DNA of 64,000 bases, from positions 1 to 64,000 of the forward strand of contig QLIY01000639.1 of assembly GCA_003260075.1 (NCBI GenBank). The letters are read 5' to 3'. This stretch comes from Phallusia mammillata (lineage: Eukaryota > Chordata > Ascidiacea > Phlebobranchia > Ascidiidae). Made by a program: the position numbers and the translations under genes. How positions within the stretch are numbered: the stretch's first letter is position 1; each line of letters starts with the position of its first letter. The notes under the pieces are model-generated. The model made no database searches. It was not told where the DNA came from and saw only the letters and a program-made list of their open reading frames with translations. Positions 12,672-24,847 of this stretch are shown here, piece by piece.

Positions 12672-15600
12672 GACCCGAAAGAAGAATATTAGGTTTATTA
12701 AAATATTTTCTCAGTCAAAAATTAAAGCCACTTTCGCTTTTGATGGAAATATACGCAAAAATTATGCAAACAAACATTTTTTTCATTGCAAAAATTTCGA
12801 AAAACAGACAATGCAGAAATAACAAAAACGACAAAACCTTTTGAGAACATTTTACAAGTATCTAATTTAATCAACCAAAACAATAGGCGACGTCGAAATT
12901 TTTTTATGCTGTTTCATATTTTTAATTGCGTAGAGCAAAGAATCGAATAAAAACATTATTATTTTCTGGCAGAGAAATAATAAAAGAAAGTTAAATTGTT
13001 TCTGGTAACCATAGCCTAACCTCCGCGTTAATTATGAGGAACAGTTACTGAGCTTATCATGGGGTTTGCGAAACCTCTTGTATTTACAAGTTGCGGATTT
13101 TAGTTCTGTTTGACATAAATGTTTCATTGAAAAGCCACTGTAGGCCTAACCAACTGAACCTTACGGCTAACACTAAAGGGGGGGGGGACCTACGCGTTAA
13201 TTATGAGGAACAGTTACTGAGCTTATCATGGGGTTAGCGAAACCTCTTGTATTTACAAGTTGCGGATTTTAGTTCTGTTTGACACAAATGTTTCATTAAA
13301 AAGCCACTGTAGGCCTAACCAACTGAACCTTACGGCTAACACTAAATTAAGTCCCTAATTGAACAAGTAGACAAAAATCTATTCGAATGAGGCTATAAAT
13401 AGCTAATCGTTTACGGGCCACAGAGCAAATATTTAGTAAGTGCTCAAACTATCTTTCGTTAATTTTGATATCAATATTTACAAACTATATTCGCTAATGT
13501 TGACATAAAGTTTTTTGTGACCTTTGCAAAAAAAAACAGTTTTTAAGTTACGTCAAAGACTAAAACAACTTTTCCGAAAGTCTTACTCTGGCACAAAAGA
13601 CAACAAAAAACTTTCTCTTTCAACAAAACTTTTTCTACATAAACAAACTGGCACAAACACAATCTAATCTAAAAACTGCACTGCATCTAGCCTGCAAACT
13701 CCCTTGCTACCTTATCCTATCTTTCCTCGCTCCTGCCGGGGGGGGGGGAATAAACAAACTGGCACAAACACAATCTAATCTGAACCTTGCAAAAAAACTG
13801 CACTGCATCTACCCTGCAAACTCCCTTGCTACCTTATCCTATCTTTCCTCGCTCCTGCCGCTGCCTATGTTAACGCATAAAATGAACGAGTTGCCCTATG
13901 TCGCCCTCTTATATAGCTCTGCATGACCCACTGAGGAACGAACCTTATACAATAAGTTGATAATTAACCCCGAGGTCGGTCTTTGCCGAGCTCGGGCATG
14001 TTTGTGACGACATAGTTGGTTATTGTGGCGCAATAGGCCTACCTGGGCTGTGTAATGGAATACTGTTAATAGGAAGATTTAAGTGACACCTAATGCAAAC
14101 AAAAATATGTTTGCATTTGTTAACAATTTAAAATTATTGCTATTTTTGTTTTAGGCGTTAGTATTTTTTTTTCAATTTGTTCACGTCGGATAAATTTGTT
14201 TCGCGCGCGCTGATTTAAACCATCCGCAGTTCGGCTAAAAAAATTGGTACATACGTTTATAACAAATTACCAATACCCTGGTTCGCAACCCAATGACACC
14301 CCTGGCTTTGCCAATCATAAAGCCCAATATGCAGTTATGGGATTTAATTTTTTTGTCATTCGGATCTGTTACAAAAAGTCCATTGACAGTAACCAGTAAT
14401 GCTAACCGGTTCGCTGATCTCTTAAAATTTCGTGAGATGGTTCAATAGAACCGGTGCGAACCGGCTGAATCCCACCACTGTAATATGTATGGTTTAAATT
14501 CCTGCGTTTATTGGCTTGTTGAAAAACGACATGCACATATCGGTTACATCACTATTTGCCGATGACGTCACTATTTGTTTATGACGTCAAATATTTGTTT
14601 TCAACTTATATTGTCCTAACTGCACAATTTCAATTACAAAAAAGTAAATACACGGCTTTGCAGATCTGTTGATTGCTTTATGTAATTCGTAGTGTTTTAA
14701 AAAAGCGGAAAGTCGTCTCACTTTTGGTCCTTATCCTCTGTGATGTCATAATAATTGCGTTGTTCGGTCACACAGTGAACCCTGGGCCAAATAATTACTT
14801 AAAACAAACTTTTATTCCAATGTTGTTTTTATTGCGTCATCTTATATTACCGGGCGTATCGTTAAAACCGCGGTGTAGAGTCCAATAAATCGAGGAGGTT
14901 TATTTGACAACAGAAAAAAGTTAGATTGTTACAAGTTGAGGAGAAACAGCCACTTCTCTACCGGCTAAGTATTCCTTATCACTTACTTCAATATTTGCAC
15001 TCGCTTCTTAGGGCATGTTTTGCCAGAACATCCGACACCAAATTTAGTGCTGTTGCGCAGTTCAGTGGAACTGTATGATTTTTAGGCGGGAAATCAAGTC
15101 AGCATTTTTTAAGCACAGCCTCGTGTTTTGGAGAGTAACAGATTATTTTCCGTCAAAACTATTAACGTGAAAACACAAAATCACATTCTTTCCGAAAGTG
15201 CAGCAATTTCGGTTTAGAAACTAAGGTAAAGGATAGGAACTAAGGTTTTAAATTAGTTTTAATGTTGTGTTTTGTTATGACATCACCCAAAAAACCCTAA
15301 CTGTCAGCATTCCTACACAATTTGCTTTTAAATAATCAATGCTCTTTGCGCCACCAATCGGTAATTCGCAATCTTTTTTGTTTTGAGTTCTCACGTTAGT
15401 AGCTACACCATGTTCTAGCTCTTAAATCTATTTCTGAAAGCTTTAGTCCAAAACATCGGAATTTCCTGGAATCCTGGGCAAAATGACTTTTACAGGTAAA
15501 CTTTCCATATTAAAGTTTGTCACCAGATGTGAAAGTAAAACAAAAATATTGTGATAAAGTTCAGTATTTTAAGCCTTCTGTAATTTTGGTCATCAAAATC

Positions 15601-16721
15601 GAGTAAAAATTAAACGACGAAGATTTCCAACGAAGATTCTTTCAACTTATTATGGAAAAAAAACAAGTGTAGAATATGATTTTTATTGCATAACAACACA
15701 CTCATATTTCCAGTGGGCAAAAAACGTTTGGACAATTTAGGAAATTTTAAGTTGAAACACAATGTGTAAAGTGACGAAATAATGCAATATCTTCACGGTG
15801 ATTTTTGCAGCATGGCGGTTGTTACAATAACAACACAAACATAAGCAATGGTACAACATAAATTACAGAAACAAAAACAGACAGTATGTGTAAGTACAGA
15901 CAAATGAACAATTGTTGAAAAGCATAACACATCAAAAAACGTACTACGTAGTAGTAGCATTTTGGTAATGTTGTGGCATAAAGGCACAACAACATTGGTC
16001 TAAAATGTGTAATAGCATATTGATGGGTTGGACAAGAATCTTTAACCCTCAGCCTACAGACTTGAATGAGTTTGTGAAAATTTTTCGTGAGTCCATGAAC
16101 ACATCACAAAAATGTTTTAACACTTTTTCATTATTAACTTTTTAAATAACGCTCTGAAATAGTTATGCAGAAACAAAAAAGTCCAAGATCTAAAAAACAA
16201 TACAATACTTTAGAACGCAGGTGATTGTCTTTCAATTGTCAAATCACTAGCAAGCGCGATGGAAGAAATTAAAACGTAACACTGCAAAAAGATGGTTAAC
16301 TAGACAGATATATGTGATGTACAGAAAAATTATGACGCTGCGGATTGCACGATTATTCAATTGGTTTTTGTTTTTGGACAGACAAAAACACAGTAATAGA
16401 TAAACAGAAAGTGCTGAATAGACACATGGATTTTGCAATATATGAAGAAAAACAAAGAATACCTCACAGGACATATATATTAACCAACTATATCGAAGAC
16501 AATGACAAACAATTGGCCTAGTTTTTTTCAAAAATGGGCAACAATAAACGATTTCCACTTTTTGCATGATAATGTAGACTTGTATTGCATAGAATTGTTT
16601 TTTTTTATACTGTGCTTCAATCCCTTAAATTAGACTAACTACTGGCCAATTATAATTGATAAGTCGGAATCAACGTAAAATGGTATGATGACGTAGCCGT
16701 GGCTCTGACGTCATAATGAAA
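12672..16721. other. intergenic region between ABCB and cathepsin A gene A
   Basis: No convincing gene. 12672-13930 is ABCB 5' flank and contains two allelic overlaps around G runs 13178-13187 and 13739-13748. The end of a CAGTGGTGGGATTCAGC-type element stops at 14482. A 71-codon plus-strand frame at 14673-14888 contains NPGP (see findings). The remainder to 16721 holds nothing recognised; the last part is probably 3' UTR or flank of gene A. Confidence 0.6.
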
Positions 16722-19700
16722 TTAAGTGGTGAATGGCTGATTGTTGATGAATTTCTCGAACATTGCCAGTGAATAGGACGGTCTCCATTGCGGCACCAAG
16801 TGTCCAGCGCCCTAAAAAAAACAAATTAAAAGGGCAAAAGTGCCATCCATGTATTTAGTACCAAATGTTACAATACATCATATTGAGGAATTAATTCTAT
16901 TGGAAAACAGTATTTTTAGGAAACTTTTAGTCGGTCGAAAATGCTACAGATAAAGAGGATTTTAGTCGTTCTAAAATTCTGTTGCAAAACCTGCAAAAAA
17001 TTACTTTAAACTAGAGATGTACCGAATATTCGGTTTGCCAAATTTATTCGGCCGAATCGGCCATTTTTGCAAAGATTCGGTTTCGGCCGAATAATTTGTT
17101 GCGATTCGGCCGAAACCGAACCTTCTATAAAAACAAATTCAAAGCGCTGAACGGGTCTTTTCTGTTTAGTAAGGGACCACGCAATCTTTCACTAAAATCA
17201 CGTACATTAATATAAATATTGTGTTCCCCACTGTAGACAAAAAATATAGTTATTCATTTGCAACTATATGTTTGAGGTAATGATAAACCCCACGGAACTA
17301 AAATGATGACGAAACACAACTATTGTGCACTGATTGCCTCGTAAATAAACTTACGTTTTCATGTCAAACGTGTAGCGTAAAGCTTCACGTGACGTCATAA
17401 ATGATTCGATTGACTCGGCCGAATTTGTTCGTCAAAACCGCCGAATATTCGGTTTCGGCCAAACCGAAATTTAGCCGGTTCGGTATATCTCTAAATTTAA
17501 CTCTTTTAAATTCTATGGAACATTTTCGTAACAAAGTATTCATAATACTTAATCGCTCATCACACTCCCTACTTAACCCTACTTACAATACTTGACCAAA
17601 AATCTTTCCTTATTTACTTACCCTTATAGTTGTGAAGCTAATCTTATCCCAGACCCTTGCAAATCCGGCGACCTGTCCACCGACGTACCACGGTGCGTGG
17701 GACCTTTTCGGAGTTTGTTTTAAGCTGTTTGCGAACCATTGATCACCAAGAAAGTTGCAGACCATGTCAGTATCACCGTTGTAAAGTAGAATCCTGAAGT
17801 CATCATGCTTGAGAAGTTGATGGTATTGAGGTGACATGTCCATGTATAGTTTAGTATAGTTGATTGCTGAGCTGAAAAACAAATAAAGTTGTAGGACAAA
17901 GGTTCGTCAAACTTTTAACCGCAATTTAGGGAACCGTGAATTAAAAAAAGTGGTAAAAATTAGTGATGTACCAAATCAACTAAATTTCGGTTCGGTCGAA
18001 ACCATACGTTTGTCTACCAGGCAATTAGTGCAGAATAGTTTGTGTTTCGTCCTCGTTTTAGTTCTGGGGGGTTTAACATTGCCTCAAGCATGATTGCCAA
18101 CCTGCCAATGAATTACTTTTCTTACGGTAGGAAAAATTATAATAGTTAGCACGATTTTCATTATGGTGTAATTTTTCTAACGCTTTAAATATGTGTTCGT
18201 AAAAGATTCGGTTTCGGCCGAATCGCAACAAATTATTCGACCGAAACCAAATCTATGCAATGGCCGATTCAGTCGAATAAATTCGGCAAACCGAATATTC
18301 GATACATCTTTGGTAAAAATCCAAATAGTAGTTTTTTCGTTAAATCGCATGTTCTTAGCATTTTCAGGGAAGAAGCAGTATCGATTCCACTGTTCTTACA
18401 CCCTAATATAACAATGCATAGATTTGATTTGATGAGGAAAGTAACGGCCCAAATAAACGTAAAAAACGACATGCTTTACTATCTAAACATTCCTTTTATG
18501 TGACTCAAGTGTTCATGAACGGGTGTAACTGATGATTTGCCGAAACAATAAAGCATGTCGCTTTTGTCGGGTCTATTTGGGCCCTTACTTTCCCCATTAA
18601 ACTTATTAACAGATCCGTGTGTAGTGTTCCAAGGCATAGGTAATACATATATTAACACTTCCATTCACTACTATATTGGCAAAGAGCACTTTTAGAGGAA
18701 TGATATAAACATGATAAAACAAAAACGACTGAATTTTCTAACCTGCACAATTCCCACGGTGGCAAATCCGATTTGATGTGTAGAGCACTTCTTACATCAG
18801 CATCGTTCAACCAACTCTTCAATGCTGTGTCGTTGTAACATTGAATGGCGTTTGGACTTGGATTAGGACTTTCTACGTGGCGACGTTTTCCTTTAAACTG
18901 TCAACCACGATAAAATTATTTTAGCTAAGATGAACATACACATCAGCTCCGAAGCGTTCATGCAGATCAGCGATAACAGCATACATATGTATAAATCACA
19001 GTACACCAGGCCCATTGAAGGCGTTGTACCTAATCAGCCGGTCACAAAAGGCGCCTTTAACAGGGAGTACCATACTTTATAAAATTATTTTATGTTTGTT
19101 ACTTATTGAAAAAAAAATCCTAAATTAATTTAGGTAAAAATATCAATCGGTAATTGGTCAAGAGCAAGTTGTTTTTGTGAAGATGTGTTTAAGGCTAAAT
19201 GTACTCAATCCTCTTGATTTGTAAATGGTTTTACCCTTTTTTAACAACCCGTCAATTATTACAATATCAGTAAAGTTTCACGGGAGAAAAACGTTTCAGT
19301 ATTTCTCACTGGCGCCTCAAACGTTGGCTGGTTTTAAAATCATATTTACAAAAAATACGCATATTCTCTTACGTACACATTTTACAAACGTTTTGAAAAG
19401 CCACTGTTTGAGCATAAAATTATTCAATTTCGGGTAAGAACTCGGCTAGCATCAGTGGCGCATGAAAAGGGCTACAATCATGTTTTTAGCGTTTCGCCCC
19501 ACAGCTATATATGTATAAATATAAATGGAAAGATGGGCCATTTCAAGATTTAGCTAATGCCCGCATACAACCGTAACCAGTTCCTTAAATTCACGACTAC
19601 GGCAGTGATTCTTAATTTTGAGGTATTGCCCCCAAATGGGTAACTTGTCATTTTTTCAAAGAACAGAAATCTGCACGGGGGGGGGGAATAAATGGAAAGA

Positions 19701-22700
19701 TGGGCCATTTCAAGATTTAGCTAATGCCCCCATACAACCGTAACCAGTTCCTTAAATTCACGACTACGTCAGTGATTCTTAATTTTGAGGTATTGACCCC
19801 CAAATGGGTAACTTGTCATTTTTTCAAAGAACAGAAATCTGCACAATCGAAAAAGTGGTAAACTGCTTAGCAATCTACTTATCATCATAGCGCAAGAGGA
19901 AACATTGAAGACAGCGAAAAAATAAAATAAACATTTGTATGTAACCTACCAGTTCCATGTATTTCTTTAGCTCTTGAACTTTCGGATTTTTGACGAACAG
20001 ATGAGAGATGGATTTAAGATACGACTCCGGATAAATAAGCTGCTCGCTCGAGTCGCATGGGGGGGGGGCAGCAATCTATTATCAGCATCAGCACAAGATG
20101 AAACATTGAGGACAGCCAAAAAAGTATGTAACCCACCAGTTCCATATATTTTTTGAGCTCCTGGACTTTCGGATTTTTGACGAACAGATGAGAGATAGAT
20201 TTAAGATACGACTCCGGATAAATAAGCTGCTCGCTCGAGTCGCATCTGTCGTATAAAGCGTACGCGTTCAGACCCACGTGGAAAATGTATTGGGAAACTT
20301 CCTCAACCTGAAATTTAACAATTTGTTATGCAAGATCAGTTCTCAACAGGGGAGAAATTTTAAAACTTAGAGGGGAGGAATTTCACTTTAATTTATGTGG
20401 TTTATAAACAGACACTTAAGTTACAGATCCTATTTTAAAAGGTCTTTGTATGGTTTAGCACAGTGTTTCTCAACCTTTCGTTGACCGTGGCCCCCTAAAA
20501 GTAACTTTTGGACCTCGTGGCCCCCTTCAAGGGGGAGGGGCATGGGCCCTGGTTGAAAACCACTGGTTTAGCATCTCAGCAAATTAGGTAGAAATAAAAA
20601 TGTTTATATTGTTAGAATAACTCGTCGAAGTAGGTTGGGAACCACTGGTCCTTGAATGTGATATGCTCACAATAAACCACCGTCGAGTTGCATGTTAGTC
20701 CCAAAATTCACTAAAACGCTTTTTAATCTTGCTATTAATGCTTAATATGAACACAAATTCATAACTGAGATCTACCCCGAAGCGTTCATGCAGACCAGCG
20801 ATCACAGCACACTCATATATAAATCATAGTACGCCAGGCATATTGAAGGCATAACGAATCAGCCAGTCACCAACTTATTCCCATGTTGCGAAGGCTGGAA
20901 AAAAGGCTCGTGTCGTTGGTTCGAATCCCACCGCAGGCTAGATTTTTCGAGGCTTGGCATATGGTAATACTTGGAGAGCGGCTGTTTCGGTATGACGCCT
21001 TTTAAATGGCCGGGCGTAATATGGTTTTGTTACTAGTTGATGTGCCGACTTTATTTAATTTAACCAGTCCGATTGTTCAATGCCGCTAAAGCCTCTTTCA
21101 GGGTTAAGTTAAATAGAACATGAACAAGTGACCTGATCAGATTCAAACCCATAGACTTATGAACACAATATGGTTATGATAACAACTGGTTTCGATCGGT
21201 TTAGGCCTGTTTCATTCGTTTGAACTTGATGCCACATCAATAACGATATGTTTAAATGTTATATACGACAGTATATACAAGCATAGTACGTACTGCATCT
21301 TGGCAATTCCCATTTGAACTGTTGTGGAAGTTACAATTTTCTCTGGTAGCAACTCCATTGCAGCAATAAGTTGTGGGGGGGGGGTGTTTCATTCGTTTGA
21401 ACTTGATGCCACATCGAAAACGATACGTTCAAAGGTTATATGCGACAAACTATACAAGCATAGTACGTACTGCATCTTGGCAATTCCCATTTGTGCTATT
21501 GTAGAAGTTACAATTTTCTCTGGTAGCAACTCCATTGCAGCAATAAGTTGTCAATGCTTGCCATAGTCTGAAGAAAAAAACACAAGTTATTTGTGATGTA
21601 GAACTACCTCTTAAATTATAAACACCTGTATTGTTATGTTGTGAAAAGCGTTTGTTGGTTTAACAAACAAAATTGCAAAAGAACTTTGACAATTTATTGA
21701 AAGTTAAGTTGTTGACAAATTTATTTTTGGTGTGTTTGTCAATTGTGATAGGTTTAGCAACACCAGTATTTCCGTAGACCTTTTGGCAGGGGTGTATACA
21801 GTGCGGCCCGCGGCGGTATTTTCCGTGACCCTGTTGTTTTAAGTTGTGTTGCGTATGGCCCGCCATAGTGTGAATTCAGTTGTTTGAGTAGTGGCGATTT
21901 GCGACTTCACGCAAAGGCCTTTTATGGAGCTTTTCTTTACCGGCAAAATGGAAGTATACCCGGCGCTGACGCAACAAATCCGCCAATTTCCTTGAATCCC
22001 GTTTATTTGTGTTCTAATTTTACGGTTAAAAATTTCGCAAAAAAACGTTGGCGTCTTTACCTGATAAAATTTGGCCCCCATAAAAAAAATGAGGACACCC
22101 CTGTCTTATGGTAATGCTGCTATTATTTATTTTCTGTAGATGATATTGGTAAAAAAATATGCCACAAAATGTAAACTCTTACTTGTCATTTTTCATTTGA
22201 ATCATTGTGAAATAATGATGGTTTTCCAAACGGTCAAGTAAAACTAAAAAGAAAAACACTTACACTTCGCCAAAAAGTCCATGATTGTATGCAAAGAAAA
22301 CCACCGAGTTGTCATTCATTGCATAGTTGCTCAGACTGTTGCCAATTGCCATTCCCTAAATTGGATTTTTGTTTCAAAATTTGCATTAACATGTTTACAC
22401 AAATTTACAAAAGTTTTCCGGGGGGGGGGCACACTTCGCCAAAAAGTCCATGATTGTATGCAAAGAAAACCACTGAGTTGTCATTCATTTCATAGTTGCT
22501 CAAACTGTTGCCAATCGCCATTCCCTAAATTGGATTTTTTTTTCAAAATTTGCATTAACATGTTTACACAAATTTACAAAAGTTTTCCAGACAATTCTGA
22601 TTATTTGTATGCCACTTAATTGCACAATCCATTTAATTGCATAGGAGTAATAAATTCTAAACATCATGTACTGTTTGTGCTCAATTATAGAGACAATTAT

Positions 22701-24304
22701 AAAAAAAAATCTTGGCAAATTTAGTGTGCAATTTACTAAAATTATTTATAAAATATAAAAGCATTACGTCAACAGCTTATCATTTGTAAAAGATAGCCCA
22801 AAATTTTTCTGCACAAATTTATTTATTCTATTACCTTAAAATTAATTTTGAAGCTTCCTTCCATAATTCGGACACTCAACGTTGGAAGGTAGACTCCACC
22901 GTAACTTTCACCAGTTACAAAGAATGGATTGCTTGAATATTCTGGAAACTTCTTCAAGAAGTCAACTAGAGCATTGTAGTTAAGAAGTGACACCTGCCAA
23001 AAAATGTTAAGCATTTGGTAAGGCACAAAAAACTTGCAATAAGATGATTTTACACAAGTATGTACAGTATTGTTTTTCATGGTGTTGAAGTACTGGGGGG
23101 GGGGCACAAAGAAGGGATTGCTTGAATATTCTGGAAACTTCTTTAAGAACTCGACCAGAGCATTGTAGTTGAGCAGTGACACCTTCAAAACAATCAAACA
23201 TTTAATTAGACCCACGAAAACTTGCAATAAGATCATTTTACACAAGTATGTACAGTATTGTTTTTCATGGTGTTGAAGTACTGAAAGGTTTTGAGAATAG
23301 TCTTATTATAGAATAGGCCAGCGGTGAATTTGAAACAAATTTGTATAATGTAATATTATGGTATTTTAACCTTGTCATCGTCAGTGTCCAAGTCATTGTT
23401 GTCGTCATAGGAATATCCCACACCTGCAGGTGATTCTATGTAAAGAACATTCGCTATTTTGTTCCAGCTGTACGGGTTGTTGTGCAAGGTTTTGCCATCT
23501 GTTATTATCTGGAAAATAGCCAAGCATTTGAACCAAAATACCCACAGGTTTAGATATAAAACCAAATTGTTCTCCAAGAATAGCTAGGCTAAAGAAATTT
23601 ATTGAATGAAAATTAACACAAAATAAGTCAACAAAATTACATTCCATGGTATAAAAAAATGGACAATATTATAAAGTTAAATTTGTTGAATTGTTGTTCA
23701 AGGACAAAATAAAAACAAGTTTTATTTACATGTAGAGGTCCATTTTCAGTTAGAAATCCACCCATAGAGCTGCAGCCTGGACCTCCATTTAACCATAAAA
23801 CCAAGGGATCATTCAGTGGGTCTTTTTGAGATTCAACAAACCTAAAAAATTAAAACCAATGAAATAAAACAGTATGACCCAATGTTTGTATGATGAAAAC
23901 ATTTTTTCAAATTGATTTTAATGCTAGGCTTAAATAACGGACATTTTTGTGTTGGCATGTTTATTGCCTAGAAAATAAAACAAATCTAATAACCTTTTTT
24001 TAAATACATATTGATTAAAGTAATAATGAAGTATAATACATTTTTAGCAACAACACTCAATGCCTATTCTCAAAAAGACAAATTTATGACAAGTAAAATT
24101 TTGTTAATGATTTAACTGAAAAGTGATAGTTTAATTAGGAACTAACCAGTAATGGAAATGTTTGGTGTCAGAGGCATCAAGGTAACCAGAATATTGCTTA
24201 TATGAAGGCATCTGTGACAGCCCTGGTAAACTTGTAATCAGGTCGTCAGATTTTGCTGCATCAGCTAAAGTCAACCACAAACACAAAACCACTAATTGCC
24301 ACAT
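16722..24304 (-). CDS. CTSA: cathepsin A / lysosomal protective protein, copy A
   Basis: Serine carboxypeptidase of family S10, expected in lysosomes, removing C-terminal residues from peptides. Exons: 24147-24304, 23730-23841, 23371-23508, 22835-22993, 22264-22355, 21471-21567, 20137-20307, 18743-18897, 17622-17871, 16722-16811; 473 residues, close to human CTSA. The N-terminus [16 protein letters not shown] is a signal peptide, which is why this ATG was chosen over an in-frame upstream one. Catalytic Ser is in GESYGG (exon 4), Asp in [10 protein letters not shown] (exon 9), His in GAGH (exon 10). Carboxylate-binding residues are intact: Asn in [10 protein letters not shown], Glu in GGFLTENGP, Glu in GESYGG. 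Partial allelic copies of exons 4, 5, 6 and 7 sit beside G runs at 23095, 22420, 21375 and 20059 and should be ignored. First of three tandem genes with the same exon pattern. Confidence 0.95.
17012..17493. repeat. inverted-repeat element rich in TTCGGTTTCGGCCGAA
   Basis: Ends TAGAGATGTACCGAAT and the inverted TTCGGTATATCTCTA. Multiple palindromic TTCGGTTTCGGCC blocks lie near both ends. Relatives: 17961-18312 and 34841-35269. No coding potential. Lies between exons 9 and 10 of copy A. Confidence 0.65.
17961..18312. repeat. TTCGG-rich inverted-repeat element, second copy
   Basis: Ends GTGATGTACCAAAT and the inverted ATTCGATACATC; same family as 17012-17493, more diverged. Lies between exons 8 and 9 of copy A. 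Confidence 0.55.
18432..18600. repeat. dispersed repeat containing CTGATGA and GCCGAAAC
   Basis: Shares GTAACGGCCCAAATAAACG, GACATGCTTTA, CTGATGA, GCCGAAAC and AATAAAGCATGTCGCTTTT with blocks at 9920-10075, 35928-36058 (inverted), 59735-59790, 60078-60215 (inverted) and 63064-63120. The two ends here are inverted relative to each other, so the block folds back. Confidence 0.55.
19500..19850. repeat. allelic overlap around a 10-G run
   Basis: About 160 bp left of the run 19677-19686 is repeated to its right with few differences. Intron of cathepsin A copy A. Confidence 0.7.
19951..20058 (-). pseudogene. partial second copy of copy A exon 7 (allelic artefact)
   Basis: Encodes the second half of exon 7 with a working donor and a few base changes, cut off by the G run 20059-20068; the full exon is 20137-20307. 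Read as the other haplotype at a contig end rather than a duplicated exon. Confidence 0.7.
20461..20565. mobile_element. hAT-like short element, 105 bp
   Basis: Ends CAGTGTTTCTCAACC and GGTTGAAAACCACTG; exact 8-bp flanking duplication GTTTAGCA (20453-20460 and 20566-20573). Intron of copy A. Confidence 0.8.
20770..21025. repeat. tRNA-derived SINE, rearranged copy
   Basis: Carries an inverted SINE tail (20775-20870), then the T-arm part of a head (GGTTCGAATCCCACCGCAGG at 20918-20937) and a forward tail. Looks like two copies of the 5395 family joined head to head. Confidence 0.55.
21293..21374 (-). pseudogene. partial second copy of copy A exon 6 (allelic artefact)
   Basis: Repeats most of exon 6 (21471-21567) with substitutions and stops at the G run 21375-21384. 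Confidence 0.65.
21787..22102. repeat. short DNA transposon candidate
   Basis: Ends CAGGGGTGT and ACACCCCTG are inverted repeats; the inside starts with a GCGGCCCGCGG stretch typical of these dispersed elements. Target duplication weak (5 of 8). Confidence 0.5.
22430..22526 (-). pseudogene. second copy of copy A exon 5 (allelic artefact)
   Basis: Nearly the same as exon 5 (22264-22355), including intron flanks, with isolated differences; separated from it by the G run 22420-22429. Confidence 0.7.
23105..23184 (-). pseudogene. partial second copy of copy A exon 4 (allelic artefact)
   Basis: Contains a working acceptor and the first half of exon 4, then is cut by the G run 23095-23104 before the GESYGG motif. 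The complete exon is 22835-22993. Confidence 0.7.
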
Positions 24305-24847
24305 AATTATTCCTAACAAGGTTCCTGAATAGTTTAAAAAGTTCACTGTTACTGCATACATTTTGAAATAATTTTTCAAATAAATCTAGAAATGCAATAT
24401 TCAAAATAGAAAAGAATAAATGCAACAGAAAAGACAGGTACAGCACCTTTAACAGGCCTGGCATTTAGAAAAGACAGGCAGTGAATTCACATTGTGCAAT
24501 CTTTTTTTTGAAACAAAACCTGTGTGAAGCAGATGTTTCAAAATGTAGGTACATTTTCCCTAATGAATAAATTGGGGAAGGGATAGTGCATTACTTGGGG
24601 GTAGTTTTTAAGAAGAGGTTAACAAGGTAGAAAAAGTTTGAGAACATTTGGTCCAAAGTTAAAGAAAAGTAAAAACTACCTATGAGATATTTTGGCTGAG
24701 CATTTTAACTGTAGTTGGCAAACAAATGCATAGGGAAGAATGACAATCAATTCCTTTAAAAAACAAACACAATAAACATCCATGGCTAGAGATCCCAAGA
24801 AAAGCTTAACAACTCAAAAATAAATACAGAAGAGTTTGACTTTGTTG

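Noticed and set aside
23007..23201. Apparent tandem duplication of cathepsin A exons (exons 4-7 of copy A, 3 and 6 of copy B)
   Set aside because: Each extra copy is truncated exactly at a ten-base run and includes intron flanks; allelic contig ends explain this better than exon duplication.
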